A stretch of 64,000 nt of DNA from UBA11051 sp964390495 (lineage in GTDB: Bacteria > Armatimonadota > Zipacnadia > Zipacnadales > UBA11051). The translations under genes and the position numbers were made by a program. Below are positions 16,667 through 25,333 of this stretch, piece by piece; position 1 is the stretch's first letter; every line of letters begins with the position of its first letter. The notes beneath the pieces were generated by a model. The model did no database searches. It had not been told where the DNA came from and saw nothing but the letters and a program-made list of their open reading frames with translations. The DNA is taken from assembly GCA_964390495.1 (NCBI GenBank), contig CAYMIN010000010.1, positions 62,001 through 126,000 of the forward strand. Direction: 5' to 3'.

Positions 16667-17029
16667 ATGGACAAGCCGGCTGCAATCAGGAAGGGCGAGG
16701 ACGAGCTGTTGTTTGACGCCGAGCAGATAGCCGCGATGGAGACTGAGGACATTGCCTTTCGCGATGTGGCGGTGAACAACGCCACTCTGGTGCCGGGCGG
16801 CTGCCTGGCTCTGGGCGTACACGATGACAAGCTGGAGGTCGTTACCCCTGTGGCTCTTGGCGATACACAGGGGCCGATAGTGCGCTACACAGATGACGAG
16901 GGCGGCTACGATATCGAATTGGCCTCGTATGACAGCATCGTGATCCCGCGAGGCGTCAAGCACGCGGCCTACAACCTCTGCGATTGCACGGTCGCCCTGT
17001 TCATCACCAATTTCAGCTACAAAGAGTGA
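16667..17029 (+). CDS. Small cupin-like protein of unknown function
   Basis: A 120-residue protein. The second half reads like a single cupin barrel strand series, IVIPRGVKHAAYNLCDCTVA, with a His near the usual metal position but no full HxH...E motif in the first conserved block. ATG 16667 is 22 nt after folB; a TTG/GTG start upstream would overlap folB. Its position inside a folate operon suggests a link to pterin or one-carbon chemistry, which is inference only. Confidence 0.65.
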   Translation: MDKPAAIRKGEDELLFDAEQIAAMETEDIAFRDVAVNNATLVPGGCLALGVHDDKLEVVTPVALGDTQGPIVRYTDDEGGYDIELASYDSIVIPRGVKHAAYNLCDCTVALFITNFSYKE

Positions 17030-17082
17030 CGCCGACGTATTGCCTTCTGTCCTATGTGACCTAAGCCATTCCCTTATGCCGC

Positions 17083-17105
17083 GTAGGTCGGGCTTCCAGC
17101 CCGAC
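17083..17105. repeat. GTCGGGC hairpin repeat (intergenic palindrome)
   Basis: GTAGG followed by a 7-bp palindrome GTCGGGC-TTCCA-GCCCGAC. Related copies occur at 37501-37524, 37804-37827 and, with a different stem, at 40786-40804. It sits between the cupin-like gene and fchA. Confidence 0.75.
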
Positions 17106-17152
17106 TCGGCTCAACACAAGAGCATCGCCACTTGCGGCGAGGAGAATCTGGT

Positions 17153-17782
17153 ATGCTGACTGCGCTTGCGGTATCTGAATATGCAGAGCAACTGGCCTCC
17201 AACCGTCCGGCTCCGGGCGGCGGAAGTGCGGCCGCCTTGGTAGGTGCTTTGGGAGCCGCTTTGGGCGAGATGGTGGCGAACTTCACCGTCGGCAAGCCGA
17301 AGTTCGCCGAGGTCGAGGCGGAGGTCGGCGCGGCCCTGAGTACGCTCACGGATTTGCGCCGGCGGCTGCTTGAGCTTACCGATGCCGACGCCGAGGCCTA
17401 TACCAGAGTGGGTGCCGCCTATGGCATGCCTAGAGATACCCAAGAGCAGAAAACGGCGCGGGCGCAGGCCATCGAGCAGGCTCTACAAGCGGCCGCCGAG
17501 GTACCCCGGCAGGTGGTGCTGACCAGCGCCCAGGTGCTCGCCGAGCTGCCGGTGCTGCTGGAGAAGGGCAACCCCAACCTGGTCAGTGATGTCGGCGTAG
17601 CTGCGAAGCTGGCTCTGGCGGCTGCCGAGTGTGGCTGGCTGAATGTGGAGATAAACCTGGCCTCTATCGGGGACGAAAACTTTACCGGCCAGTTGCGGGC
17701 GGAGATGAAGGAGAATCTGGCCGCGGCGGGGAAACTCTCAACGCAATTGTGGGAGGCCACTACGGAACGGATCTGCAACTGA
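17153..17782 (+). CDS. fchA: Methenyltetrahydrofolate cyclohydrolase, FTCD-C fold (FchA-like)
   Basis: A 209-residue all-helical protein of the formimidoyltransferase-cyclodeaminase C-terminal family. The signature NRPAPGGGSAAALVGALGAAL lies near residue 19, followed by MVANFTVGK and later NPNLVSDVGVAAKLA, which line the folate site. Acetogens use this enzyme to interconvert methenyl- and formyl-THF alongside FolD. ATG 17153 is chosen because AGGAG ends 11 nt upstream; a TTG at 17132 lacks a site. folD follows 25 nt downstream. Confidence 0.87.
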   Translation: MLTALAVSEYAEQLASNRPAPGGGSAAALVGALGAALGEMVANFTVGKPKFAEVEAEVGAALSTLTDLRRRLLELTDADAEAYTRVGAAYGMPRDTQEQKTARAQAIEQALQAAAEVPRQVVLTSAQVLAELPVLLEKGNPNLVSDVGVAAKLALAAAECGWLNVEINLASIGDENFTGQLRAEMKENLAAAGKLSTQLWEATTERICN

Positions 17783-17807
17783 TTTGCTTGATTAAGGAGG
17801 TCGCGTC

Positions 17808-18668
17808 GTGAGCGCAACAATTCTAGAGGGCGCGCCCATCGCCGAAAGGATCAAGGGCGAACTGAAGGCGCAAATACTGAAGTTGCAGGACACCAAGCCG
17901 CCCAAGCTGGTAGCCATATTGGCCGGCGACAATCCTGGCGCGAAGTTCTATGCCAAGAGCCAGCAGAAAGACTGTGAGGAGCTGGGCATCGGCTACGAGC
18001 TCAAGCAACTGCCGGACGACTTCTCGCAGGAAGAGGTGCTGTGCACGATTGACGAGCTCAATGCGGACGCTGGCGTCACCGGCATCATTCTGCTGGTGCC
18101 CGTGCCTCAGCAGCTTGATGCGCGCCAGTTGCAGGCTGCCATAGCCCCGATCAAGGACGTGGACGGTGTGCACCCGGCCAATCTCGGCCGCGTTGTACAG
18201 GCTGACAAAACCTTGGCTCCCTGCACCGCCCAGGCTGCCGTGGCGATGGTCGAGGCGGCCGGAGTCGCGCTGGAGGGCGCTGAGGTAGTCATGGTCGGCC
18301 ATTCCGAAATCGTCGGTAAACCCACCGCCCTGCTGCTGCTCGAGCCGCTGGCCACGGTGACGGTCTGTCATATCGGGACCAGAGACACCGCGGCCCATAC
18401 CCGCGAGGCCGACATCGTGATTGTGGCAACCGGTGTGCCCGGCCTGGTGAAGCCCGACTGGATCAAGCCCGGAGCCCTCGTGGTGGACGTGGGTATTAAC
18501 CGGGTCAAGGGCGAGGACGGCAAGACCAAGATAGTCGGGGATGTTGCCCCGGGAGTTGAAGAGGTGGCGGGGATACTAACGCCGGTGCCCGGTGGCGTCG
18601 GTACAGTGACGGCGGCGATGCTGATGAAGAATACCGTGGCCGCCGCCGCCATGCAAGCAGGGCTGTAG
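17808..18668 (+). CDS. folD: Bifunctional methylene-THF dehydrogenase/methenyl-THF cyclohydrolase
   Basis: A 286-residue protein. The catalytic Lys lies in YAKSQQKDC (about residue 48). The family block IKDVDGVHPANLGRV and C-terminal PVPGGVGTVTAAML are intact. GTG 17808 has a strong AAGGAGGT 8 nt upstream. In the cofactor loop, usually GRSxIVGKP, this protein has GHSEIVGKP. The Arg that contacts the NADP 2'-phosphate is replaced by His, so cofactor preference may differ. Flanked by fchA and metF on the same strand. Confidence 0.94.
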   Translation: MSATILEGAPIAERIKGELKAQILKLQDTKPPKLVAILAGDNPGAKFYAKSQQKDCEELGIGYELKQLPDDFSQEEVLCTIDELNADAGVTGIILLVPVPQQLDARQLQAAIAPIKDVDGVHPANLGRVVQADKTLAPCTAQAAVAMVEAAGVALEGAEVVMVGHSEIVGKPTALLLLEPLATVTVCHIGTRDTAAHTREADIVIVATGVPGLVKPDWIKPGALVVDVGINRVKGEDGKTKIVGDVAPGVEEVAGILTPVPGGVGTVTAAMLMKNTVAAAAMQAGL

Positions 18669-18747
18669 CCTGCTGCCGCACACCCAAACCACTAGCCATC
18701 GCCGGCGGCAGTAAGCCAGATGCGGATGGCAAAGGAGAAGCGATGCA

Positions 18748-19620
18748 ATGTCAATGCGCGAAGCCATAGACTCAGGCAAGTTCATTCTCACAACCGAAGT
18801 TGGGCCGCCCAAGGGCTGTCATCTGGAGGAAATGGTCGAGGAGGGAGAAGCCTGCCGCGGCATGGTGGATGGCATCAATGTCACCGATATTCAGTCCTCG
18901 GTCATGCGCGCTTCCTCGCTGGTCGGCTGCCTCAAGCTGCAGGAGGCGGGCCTGCCGCCGGTACTGCAGATGGTCTGCCGGGACCGCAACCGCCTGGCCC
19001 TGCAAAGTGAGCTACTATCCGCCGCGGTGATGGGCATCACGGATGTGTTGTGTCTGACCGGCGATTACACCACTCTGGGCGACCACCCTCAGGCGAAACC
19101 GGTGTTCGATCTGGATTCGGTACAGCTCATCCAGGCCGCCAAGATGCTGATGGAAGGGCATGACATGGCGGGCGAGGAGTTGGACGGGGAGCCGCCGACC
19201 TTCTGTCTCGGCTGTGTGGTGAACCCGGGCGCCGAGCCGCTGGAGCCACAGATCATGAAGCTGCGCAAGAAGATCAGGGCCGGCGCCGAATTCGTCCAGA
19301 CCCAGGCGGTCTATGATCCCGAGCTCTTCGCCAACTTCATGGCTCAGGCCGGCGATCTGGGAGTGCCGGTGCTGGCCGGCATCGTCATGCTCAAGTCCGC
19401 CGGCATGGCCAACTATATGAACAAGTTTGTCGCCGGCGTCAGTGTGCCCAAAGAGATGATCGCGCGCATGAAGGAAACCGACGATAAGGTCCGAACCTCC
19501 ATCGAGATAACCGTCGAGCTAGTCAACGGGCTTAAGGATAAATGCCAGGGTATTCACATGATGCCGCTGGGCTGGAATAAGCACGTCGCTACCGTGCTCA
19601 CGGAGTGCGGCCTGGCCTAA
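18748..19620 (+). CDS. metF: Methylenetetrahydrofolate reductase (MetF family)
   Basis: A 290-residue TIM-barrel flavoenzyme reducing 5,10-methylene-THF to 5-methyl-THF. Recognisable blocks are the early Glu in LTTEVGPPKG (catalytic acid), GINVTDIQSS, MVCRDRNRLALQSELLSA, the flavin/folate segment VLCLTGDYTTLGDHP and AEFVQTQAVYDPELF. ATG 18748 has GGAGAAG upstream. No metV-type partner gene is adjacent. A terminator-like hairpin follows 36 nt after the stop, ending the folate operon. Confidence 0.9.
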   Translation: MSMREAIDSGKFILTTEVGPPKGCHLEEMVEEGEACRGMVDGINVTDIQSSVMRASSLVGCLKLQEAGLPPVLQMVCRDRNRLALQSELLSAAVMGITDVLCLTGDYTTLGDHPQAKPVFDLDSVQLIQAAKMLMEGHDMAGEELDGEPPTFCLGCVVNPGAEPLEPQIMKLRKKIRAGAEFVQTQAVYDPELFANFMAQAGDLGVPVLAGIVMLKSAGMANYMNKFVAGVSVPKEMIARMKETDDKVRTSIEITVELVNGLKDKCQGIHMMPLGWNKHVATVLTECGLA

Positions 19621-19655
19621 GCGCAGTATCGCCCAAGGGTAGGCAGACTTGATCG

Positions 19656-19686
19656 GAGCCGGCGACCGCCTAGTGTCGGCTCTTTT
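19656..19686 (+). terminator. Terminator-like hairpin after metF
   Basis: GAGCCGGCGAC (19656-19666) pairs with GTCGGCTC (19675-19682) with a 2-nt bulge, followed by TTTT. Confidence 0.55.
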
Positions 19687-19728
19687 CAGCAATTGGTTTC
19701 TCGGTGACAGAAACTGAGGTGACTGGGC

Positions 19729-20811
19729 ATGGACTACAAGATCGGCATCATCGGCTGCGGCGGGATGGGCAAGGCTCATATCGGCTGGTGGAACGCGCTC
19801 GAGAACTGCCAGGTAACCGCCCTCTGCGACGTGGTGGCCGAGGCCCTGGACGCGGCCGAGGAGGTATCCGGCCCCGTCGCCCGCTATCAGGACTACGAGC
19901 AGATGCTTGAGGAGGCGGGTGTTGACATCGTCTCGATCGCCACTTGGCCGAACATGCACGCCGCTCCCACCATAGCCGCGGCCCGGCGGGGCGTCCATAT
20001 CTACTGCGAGAAGCCGATGGCTCTGGACCTCGAGGAATGTGAGGCCATGATTGCGGCGTGTGATGAGAACGGCGTGTCGCTCATCATCGGCCACAACCGC
20101 CGCAACGACCCGCACTTCGACAGGGCCAAGCGGCTTATCGAAGACGGCTTCATCGGGACGGTGCGGATGGTACACGGCCAGGGCAAGGGCTACCAGGCCG
20201 GCTACGGCATGATGAATATGGGGTCGCACCTGTTCGATTCCATGCACATTCTGTTCGGCGATGTGGAATGGGTCTGGGGGAATCTGCGCAAAGAGGGCCG
20301 GCCGGTAACTGCTGAGGACATCGAGCCTGACGGTCACCGCGGCACCGGCTATGTCGTCGGAGAGACAGGCACGATCTACCTGCAATTCCGCAACGGGGTC
20401 GCTGGTATCGCCGAGTGGATACCGGACTTCGACCAGACGCGCTATGGGATTGAGATCATCGGCTCGCAGGGACGACTGGCCCTCAAGAGCCCGGCGGCCA
20501 ATCTGTACCACTATCCGGCTCCGGTTTACGGCCCGACCGAATGGGAGGCCTGGAGGAAGATCGAGTTGACGCCTGAAGAGAATCCCTATGGGTATCCTGA
20601 CAGAGCCAGAGCCGAGGGCCTCTTGCGGCAGATGCTGGCTCATATTGAGGGCGGGCCGGAGCCGTCTGCGTGCGGCCGCGAGGCCATGAAAGCCATCGAG
20701 GTGATCATGGCCGTGCAGGAATCCAACCGGCGCGGGTGCCTGGTCAGGCTGCCGCTTAGCGACCGGCGACATCCCCTCAGGGTCTGGCGTGAAGAAGCGG
20801 GACTGGAATAG
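19729..20811 (+). CDS. Gfo/Idh/MocA-family NAD(P)-dependent oxidoreductase
   Basis: A 360-residue protein. The N-terminal Rossmann domain starts IGIIGCGGMGKAH, with the acidic residue after strand 2 in ALCDV favouring NAD. The catalytic-site EKPMALDLEE motif is near residue 95. The C-terminal alpha/beta domain includes the MNMGSHLFDSMHILFG His and a beta-sheet that probably forms the dimer face. Members oxidise or reduce sugars, inositols and dihydrodiols. The neighbours do not reveal the substrate. GAGGTGA precedes the ATG by 6 nt. Confidence 0.9.
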   Translation: MDYKIGIIGCGGMGKAHIGWWNALENCQVTALCDVVAEALDAAEEVSGPVARYQDYEQMLEEAGVDIVSIATWPNMHAAPTIAAARRGVHIYCEKPMALDLEECEAMIAACDENGVSLIIGHNRRNDPHFDRAKRLIEDGFIGTVRMVHGQGKGYQAGYGMMNMGSHLFDSMHILFGDVEWVWGNLRKEGRPVTAEDIEPDGHRGTGYVVGETGTIYLQFRNGVAGIAEWIPDFDQTRYGIEIIGSQGRLALKSPAANLYHYPAPVYGPTEWEAWRKIELTPEENPYGYPDRARAEGLLRQMLAHIEGGPEPSACGREAMKAIEVIMAVQESNRRGCLVRLPLSDRRHPLRVWREEAGLE

Positions 20812-20841
20812 ATCTCTGGAAATGCGAAAGTGGGCGGAACC

Positions 20842-21951
20842 ATGAGCAAAAGCGGCGAGAATGTCGGTGAAGGGGCGCAAGCAGCGATGTCGGGCAGCGA
20901 ATTGAGATCACCGGAAGCCGAGCCGATTGAGGTGCGTGCCCACCACTTGCTCTGTGCGGTGTGTGTGCGCGGCGGCTGTGATACTCCGCCCTGCGGCAAA
21001 GAGACGCTCCAGCCGCTGCTGGACGCGATGTGGGAGTATCCCTACGTCGCGCTGAAGATCACTGCCGACCTGGAGCTCAATCGGGCACACTATTTCGACG
21101 TGTACCAAGGCCGCGCCGAGAAGGACTTGCCACAGGAGTTCGCAAAGCGGCAGGCCGATTATAGCGACCGCAGGAAGGACCTGGAGGTCTGCCGGCTGCT
21201 GGGGATCGCGCCAAATACGGTGCTGCCGGCGTTTTGGGCCTACCGGATGCTGTTCGAACGCGCGCCGACGGTGGCAGGCATCTGTAGCTCAACGGTGCCG
21301 GAGTCGGCTGACTGGCCGCAGTGTCCTCATGCCGCTGTCGGCGACTATGAGAAGATCACCCAGGCTCAAGACCTGGACCCTGAAGAGCAGGTGGCCTTGG
21401 GCGAGCCGGCCAATGCGCCCGGTATCTGGGCGATGATGCGGCCCCGTACGCGGCAGGAGATGGATGCAGCGAAAGCGGCCTCGGCTGAGGTCATTCGCAA
21501 GGCCCAGCGGCTGTTCATCCGCCCCCAGCACCTGCTGTGCATTCTCTGCACCGCCGACCAACAGGAGCCGCTGGTGGAGGACAATCTGGTCGAAGTCCGC
21601 AAGCGCATGGAGGAGAACCCGGAGATACCGGTGACCGTGACCGAGGGCTGCTGCATGGTCTGTGACTGCTGCAACGTGTACGATCCCCACGAGCATATAT
21701 GCTATCCCGTCCACATCAAGAATCAACTCCGCGACCTCAATATCCTGGAGAAGCTCGATCTGCCGCCGGGAGCGACCTTGCCGGCCCGCGAGCTTTACGC
21801 CCGGATCTATGAGCGGATCGGTTCCCTGGCCGAGGTATGCGGCTGGGGTGACGGCACCAGTACCGCCCCGTTCTGGGCTCCGTGCGGCGGCTGGCAGGGC
21901 GACGAGCTTGAGAAAGCCCGCCAGGCGGGGCTGATCTCCGGCGGCAGCTAG
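20842..21951 (+). CDS. Cys-rich protein with two DUF1284-like halves
   Basis: A 369-residue protein that I read as an internal duplication. Half 1 starts RAHHLLCAVCVRGGC (about 34) and half 2 RPQHLLCILC (about 228). Each continues with a Met/Asn-rich helix, a beta segment, a Leu-rich segment with LP-A, and ends in ERxxxxAxxC. Cysteines total 17, with a dense GCCMVCDCC run in half 2, so metal or Fe-S binding is likely but not shown. A GTG at 20830 is an alternative start. The gene lies 30 nt after the oxidoreductase gene. Function unknown. Confidence 0.75.
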   Translation: MSKSGENVGEGAQAAMSGSELRSPEAEPIEVRAHHLLCAVCVRGGCDTPPCGKETLQPLLDAMWEYPYVALKITADLELNRAHYFDVYQGRAEKDLPQEFAKRQADYSDRRKDLEVCRLLGIAPNTVLPAFWAYRMLFERAPTVAGICSSTVPESADWPQCPHAAVGDYEKITQAQDLDPEEQVALGEPANAPGIWAMMRPRTRQEMDAAKAASAEVIRKAQRLFIRPQHLLCILCTADQQEPLVEDNLVEVRKRMEENPEIPVTVTEGCCMVCDCCNVYDPHEHICYPVHIKNQLRDLNILEKLDLPPGATLPARELYARIYERIGSLAEVCGWGDGTSTAPFWAPCGGWQGDELEKARQAGLISGGS

Positions 21952-22053
21952 AGCCGTCGAGCTGTTGCCTGGCAACCTCTTGGCTTCAGCCTCGAATGGG
22001 ACTAAACTTATTGCGTACCGATTTGCACCGTTACCTATTCATCGCGTGGGGTA

Positions 22054-22072
22054 CCCACTCCCAAAAAGTGGG
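22054..22072. repeat. Short intergenic hairpin (CCCACT/AGTGGG)
   Basis: A perfect 6-bp stem with a 7-nt loop upstream of the HPS-RraA fusion gene. It has no T-tract and its role is unknown. Confidence 0.35.
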
Positions 22073-22141
22073 CTAGACGTCGAGCCCGACACCACTATCC
22101 TCAACTGGCAGCGCCGTTGCGCCGTTTTCGGAGGGACGACT

Positions 22142-23446
22142 ATGACCGGCGAGATACAACTGCAACTGGCTCTGGACTTCGCCAACCTTTCACAGGCGCT
22201 GCGAGTGGCCAGAGAGGCCTGGGCAGGCGGCGTGCGGCGGCTCGAGGCCGGTACTCCGCTGATCAAGAGCGAAGGCCTCGACTGCGTGCGGGCATTGCGC
22301 GGTGAATTCCCCGAGGCGACGATAGTCGCCGACATGAAGATAATGGACGCAGGACGTGTTGAGGTGGAGATGGCCGCCAAAGCCGGCGCCGATGTCGTCG
22401 TGGTCTTGGGCGCGGCTTCGGATGCAACCATTCGCGAGTGCATTGAGGCCGGTGACAGCTATGATGCCACTATTATGGTAGATTTAATTGAGGTACCAAA
22501 TCCGGCCGCTCGTGCCCAGCAGGTCGCCGAATTGGGAGCCGGCATCATCGGTGTGCACTGCCCGGTTGATGTGCAGATGGAGGGCGGCAGCCCGATGGAC
22601 AGCCTCCGCCAGGTCGCGGAGGCCGTCAGTATCCCGGTGGCTGTGGCCGGCGGCATCAATTCCGAGACCGCGCCGCTGGCCGTCGCCAACGGTGCCGGTA
22701 TCGTGATCGTCGGCGGTGCCATAATCAAGGCACCGGATGCCAAACAGGCGGCCGCCGACATCCTCCAGGCGATCCGCTCCGGCGAAGCGGTAGCCACCGA
22801 CAGGTTCAAGCGCTATGGTGCCGAGGACCTGCGCCAGACCTTCCTGGAGGCAAGCGCTGCCAACATTTCGGACGCCATGCATCGCAAAGGCTGGGTGCCG
22901 GGACCGCTGCCGATAAGGCCCGGGCTCAAGTGCGTCGGGCCGGCGTTGACTGTCTGGACCTATCCGGGCGACTGGCACCGGCCGGTCGCGGCGATAGATG
23001 AGGCGGAAGCCGGCACGGTGCTGTTCGTGGACGTAGGCGGCAAGGGACCGGCGGTGTGGGGCGCGGAGGCCTCGAGAAGCTGTCTGCGCAAGGGAATTGC
23101 CGGCGTCGTCATCCACGGCGCTGCCCGCGATATCTCCGAAATAGCTGAGCTGGGTTTCCCCTGTTTCTCGACCTTGCAGGCCCCGGCAGCCGGCGACCCT
23201 CGCGGTGTCGGCATGATCGGCGTGCCGCTGCACATCGGCGAAACCGACATCCGCACCGGCGACTGGGTGATTGCTGATGATGACGGTGTGGTGGTAGTCC
23301 CCGCCGAGCGGGCGGTCGAAGTCGCCAATCGCGCCCTGGATGTGGTGGAGCGCGAGGCGCGCGAGAAGTCCGAGATTGATGAGAAGGGCATGACGCTGGG
23401 GCAGGTCTCGGAGCTGATGCGCTGGGAGCAGCAGCGCGGTGACTAG
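22142..23446 (+). CDS. Fusion of 3-hexulose-6-phosphate synthase and RraA-like domain
   Basis: A 434-residue protein. The N-terminal half (1-215) is an OMP-decarboxylase-fold HPS barrel with LQLALDF and the metal/substrate motif D64-x-K66-x-x-D69, then a phosphate loop in VAGGINSETA. HPS joins formaldehyde and ribulose 5-phosphate, or runs in reverse. The C-terminal half (about 230-420) is RraA/HMG-aldolase-like, with GVVIHGAARDISEI carrying the conserved Arg-Asp pair and IADDDGVVVVP. Such fusions are best known from archaea. GGAGG precedes ATG 22142; an extension upstream overlaps non-coding sequence. Confidence 0.88.
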   Translation: MTGEIQLQLALDFANLSQALRVAREAWAGGVRRLEAGTPLIKSEGLDCVRALRGEFPEATIVADMKIMDAGRVEVEMAAKAGADVVVVLGAASDATIRECIEAGDSYDATIMVDLIEVPNPAARAQQVAELGAGIIGVHCPVDVQMEGGSPMDSLRQVAEAVSIPVAVAGGINSETAPLAVANGAGIVIVGGAIIKAPDAKQAAADILQAIRSGEAVATDRFKRYGAEDLRQTFLEASAANISDAMHRKGWVPGPLPIRPGLKCVGPALTVWTYPGDWHRPVAAIDEAEAGTVLFVDVGGKGPAVWGAEASRSCLRKGIAGVVIHGAARDISEIAELGFPCFSTLQAPAAGDPRGVGMIGVPLHIGETDIRTGDWVIADDDGVVVVPAERAVEVANRALDVVEREAREKSEIDEKGMTLGQVSELMRWEQQRGD

Positions 23447-23590
23447 TGCCGCCGAGTCGCCATCGCCTGGCAACGCTCGCTCGCCTTGCCGCTCGTAGGG
23501 CTGGTGATGATTGGAGTTTTTGAAGGGTGGTTTGGAGGGGGCCTTCCTGGAAAAAGTCCCCGCCAAGAGCCTCTGGGTGAGTTGACCGCT

Positions 23591-24526
23591 GTGGAACCGA
23601 ATCCCCATGTTGTGATTATCGGCCCCGGCTCGATGGGACTAACCCATGCCGCGCTGCTGGCCCGCGCCGGTGCGGATGTGACGGTCCTGGACTACCGCCC
23701 GCAGCGCGCCGCTGAACTCAGTGCCTCCGGCATTAGTATTCGCGGCGCGGCCGGGGATTTTGCGGTAAAGGTGCCGGTGACGGCTGTCGCGTCGCAGCTA
23801 CGTCCTCCAAATCTGGCTGTATTCTTCGTCAAGGCCTACAGCACCGCCGCAGCTCTCCGCCACGCCCAGGAGGCTCTGCAGGAGCCAACGATTCTGTTGA
23901 CGCTGCAGAACGGCTTGGGCAATTACGAGCTGCTGGTCGAGTTCGCAGGCGCGCACAGAGTTGTGGCCGGCACGACCTCGTCTGCGGCTTACCGGACCGG
24001 AGCGGCCGAAGTCCATGTCGCTGCGATTGGCGATATTCAGATCGGCGGCGCCGGTGCGGCGGCGCAGGTGGCGCACCAGGTGTGTGAGCTCTTCAGCAGC
24101 GCCGAATTGCCGGCGGCGGTGTGTGACGACCCGCAGGCGATGCTATGGCGTAAGGCGATAGTCAACGCCGGCATCAACCCGCTAGCGGCCTTGGCCGGGG
24201 TGCGCAACGGAGCGCTGCTGCAGGTTCCGGCGCTGCGTCTGCTGCTGGGTGGCCTGGTGCGGGAGGCTCAGGAGATTGCCAGAGTCGCCGGCATAGGTCT
24301 TGATGAAAACATGGTCGCCGTGGCCGAGCAGGTAGCGGCCCACACTGCGCAGAACCGTTGCAGTATGCTCCAGGACCTCCGAGCAGGGCGGCGCACCGAG
24401 ATCGAGCAGATCAGTGGCCACCTCGCTGCAGTTGGCTACGAGCACAATGCACCCGCTTATCTCAATCAGACACTAGTGAGTATGGTCAAAGCCGCCGCAG
24501 CAATGAAAGGAAGCCGGCCACTATGA
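23591..24526 (+). CDS. 2-dehydropantoate 2-reductase (ApbA/PanE) family protein
   Basis: About 311 residues from GTG 23591. The N-terminal Rossmann fold has VIIGPGSMGLTHAALLARAG. Domain boundaries match ketopantoate reductase: the LTLQNGLGNYE loop (about 100), the catalytic-region Lys in MLWRKAIVNAGINPLAAL, and a late Glu in SMLQDLRAGRRTEIEQISG. PanE makes pantoate for coenzyme A, but paralogues with other substrates are common, so no symbol is given. A TTG at 23582 is an alternative start. Its stop overlaps the ATG of the methyltransferase gene. Confidence 0.82.
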   Translation: MEPNPHVVIIGPGSMGLTHAALLARAGADVTVLDYRPQRAAELSASGISIRGAAGDFAVKVPVTAVASQLRPPNLAVFFVKAYSTAAALRHAQEALQEPTILLTLQNGLGNYELLVEFAGAHRVVAGTTSSAAYRTGAAEVHVAAIGDIQIGGAGAAAQVAHQVCELFSSAELPAAVCDDPQAMLWRKAIVNAGINPLAALAGVRNGALLQVPALRLLLGGLVREAQEIARVAGIGLDENMVAVAEQVAAHTAQNRCSMLQDLRAGRRTEIEQISGHLAAVGYEHNAPAYLNQTLVSMVKAAAAMKGSRPL

Positions 24527-25326
24527 TCATAATCGGAGAACTCATCAATGGCAGCCGTAAAGCAATCGCGAAGGCCATTGCTGATCGTGACGAAGCCTGT
24601 ATCAGGGACCTGGCCAGCAGTCAGGCCGAGGCCGGGGCCAGCTTCATTGACTGCAACCCCGGCACCGTCGGCGAAGACGAAATCAGGGATATTCAGTGGC
24701 TGATTGAGACTGTGCAGGCGGTCACCGATGTGCCGATCAGCTTCGATACGCCGAATTGCGGGGCGCTGCAGGCCGCCTTTTATGTATATGAAAACGCTGC
24801 CACGCCCATGATCAACTCGATCACCGCCGAACAGGAGCGGCTCGACGAGATGCTGGAGTTCGTCGCCCAAAGCGGTGCGAACATCGTGGCATTGGCGCTG
24901 TCGGATGCGGGGATGCCGGCCTCGGCTGACGACCGCATCGCGACCTCGCTGGGGCTTATTGACACTCTGACCGGCGCTGGTATCGCCCCTGACAAGGTAT
25001 TCGTGGACCCGGTGGTCGCACCCCTCGGCACTGACGCAACCTGTGGTGGTGGGGTGCTGGAAGCGGTCCGGGCCATCAGCCAGCAGCGGCCCGAGGTGCA
25101 CATCACCTGTGGGCTGAGCAACATCTCTTACGGGTTGCCGGAGCGCAAGCTGCTCAATCGCGTTTTCGTAGCTCAGGGAATTGCGGCAGGGATGGACTCG
25201 GCGATTATGGACCCGCTGGATGGGCAGATGATGGCGACGATTTGGGCCGCCGAGGCGCTAGCCGGCCGCGACGAATGGTGCATGAATTACATTCAGGCCT
25301 CACGCGCTGGTAGGCTGACGCAATGA
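24523..25326 (+). CDS. Methyl-THF:corrinoid methyltransferase-like pterin-binding protein (AcsE/MtrH-like)
   Basis: A 267-residue dihydropteroate-synthase-fold barrel. IIIGELINGSRKAI at the N-terminus, FIDCNPGTVGEDE, ISFDTPNCGALQAAF, MINSITAE, VFVDPVVAPLGTD and ITCGLSNISYGLP match the pterin-binding blocks of AcsE and MeTr proteins, which move the methyl of 5-methyl-THF to a corrinoid. The NSIT and GLSN segments separate it from FolP. No corrinoid protein or CODH/ACS gene is in the window. Its ATG overlaps the stop of the upstream gene by 4 nt. Confidence 0.85.
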   Translation: MIIIGELINGSRKAIAKAIADRDEACIRDLASSQAEAGASFIDCNPGTVGEDEIRDIQWLIETVQAVTDVPISFDTPNCGALQAAFYVYENAATPMINSITAEQERLDEMLEFVAQSGANIVALALSDAGMPASADDRIATSLGLIDTLTGAGIAPDKVFVDPVVAPLGTDATCGGGVLEAVRAISQQRPEVHITCGLSNISYGLPERKLLNRVFVAQGIAAGMDSAIMDPLDGQMMATIWAAEALAGRDEWCMNYIQASRAGRLTQ

Positions 25327-25333
25327 GAGGGCA

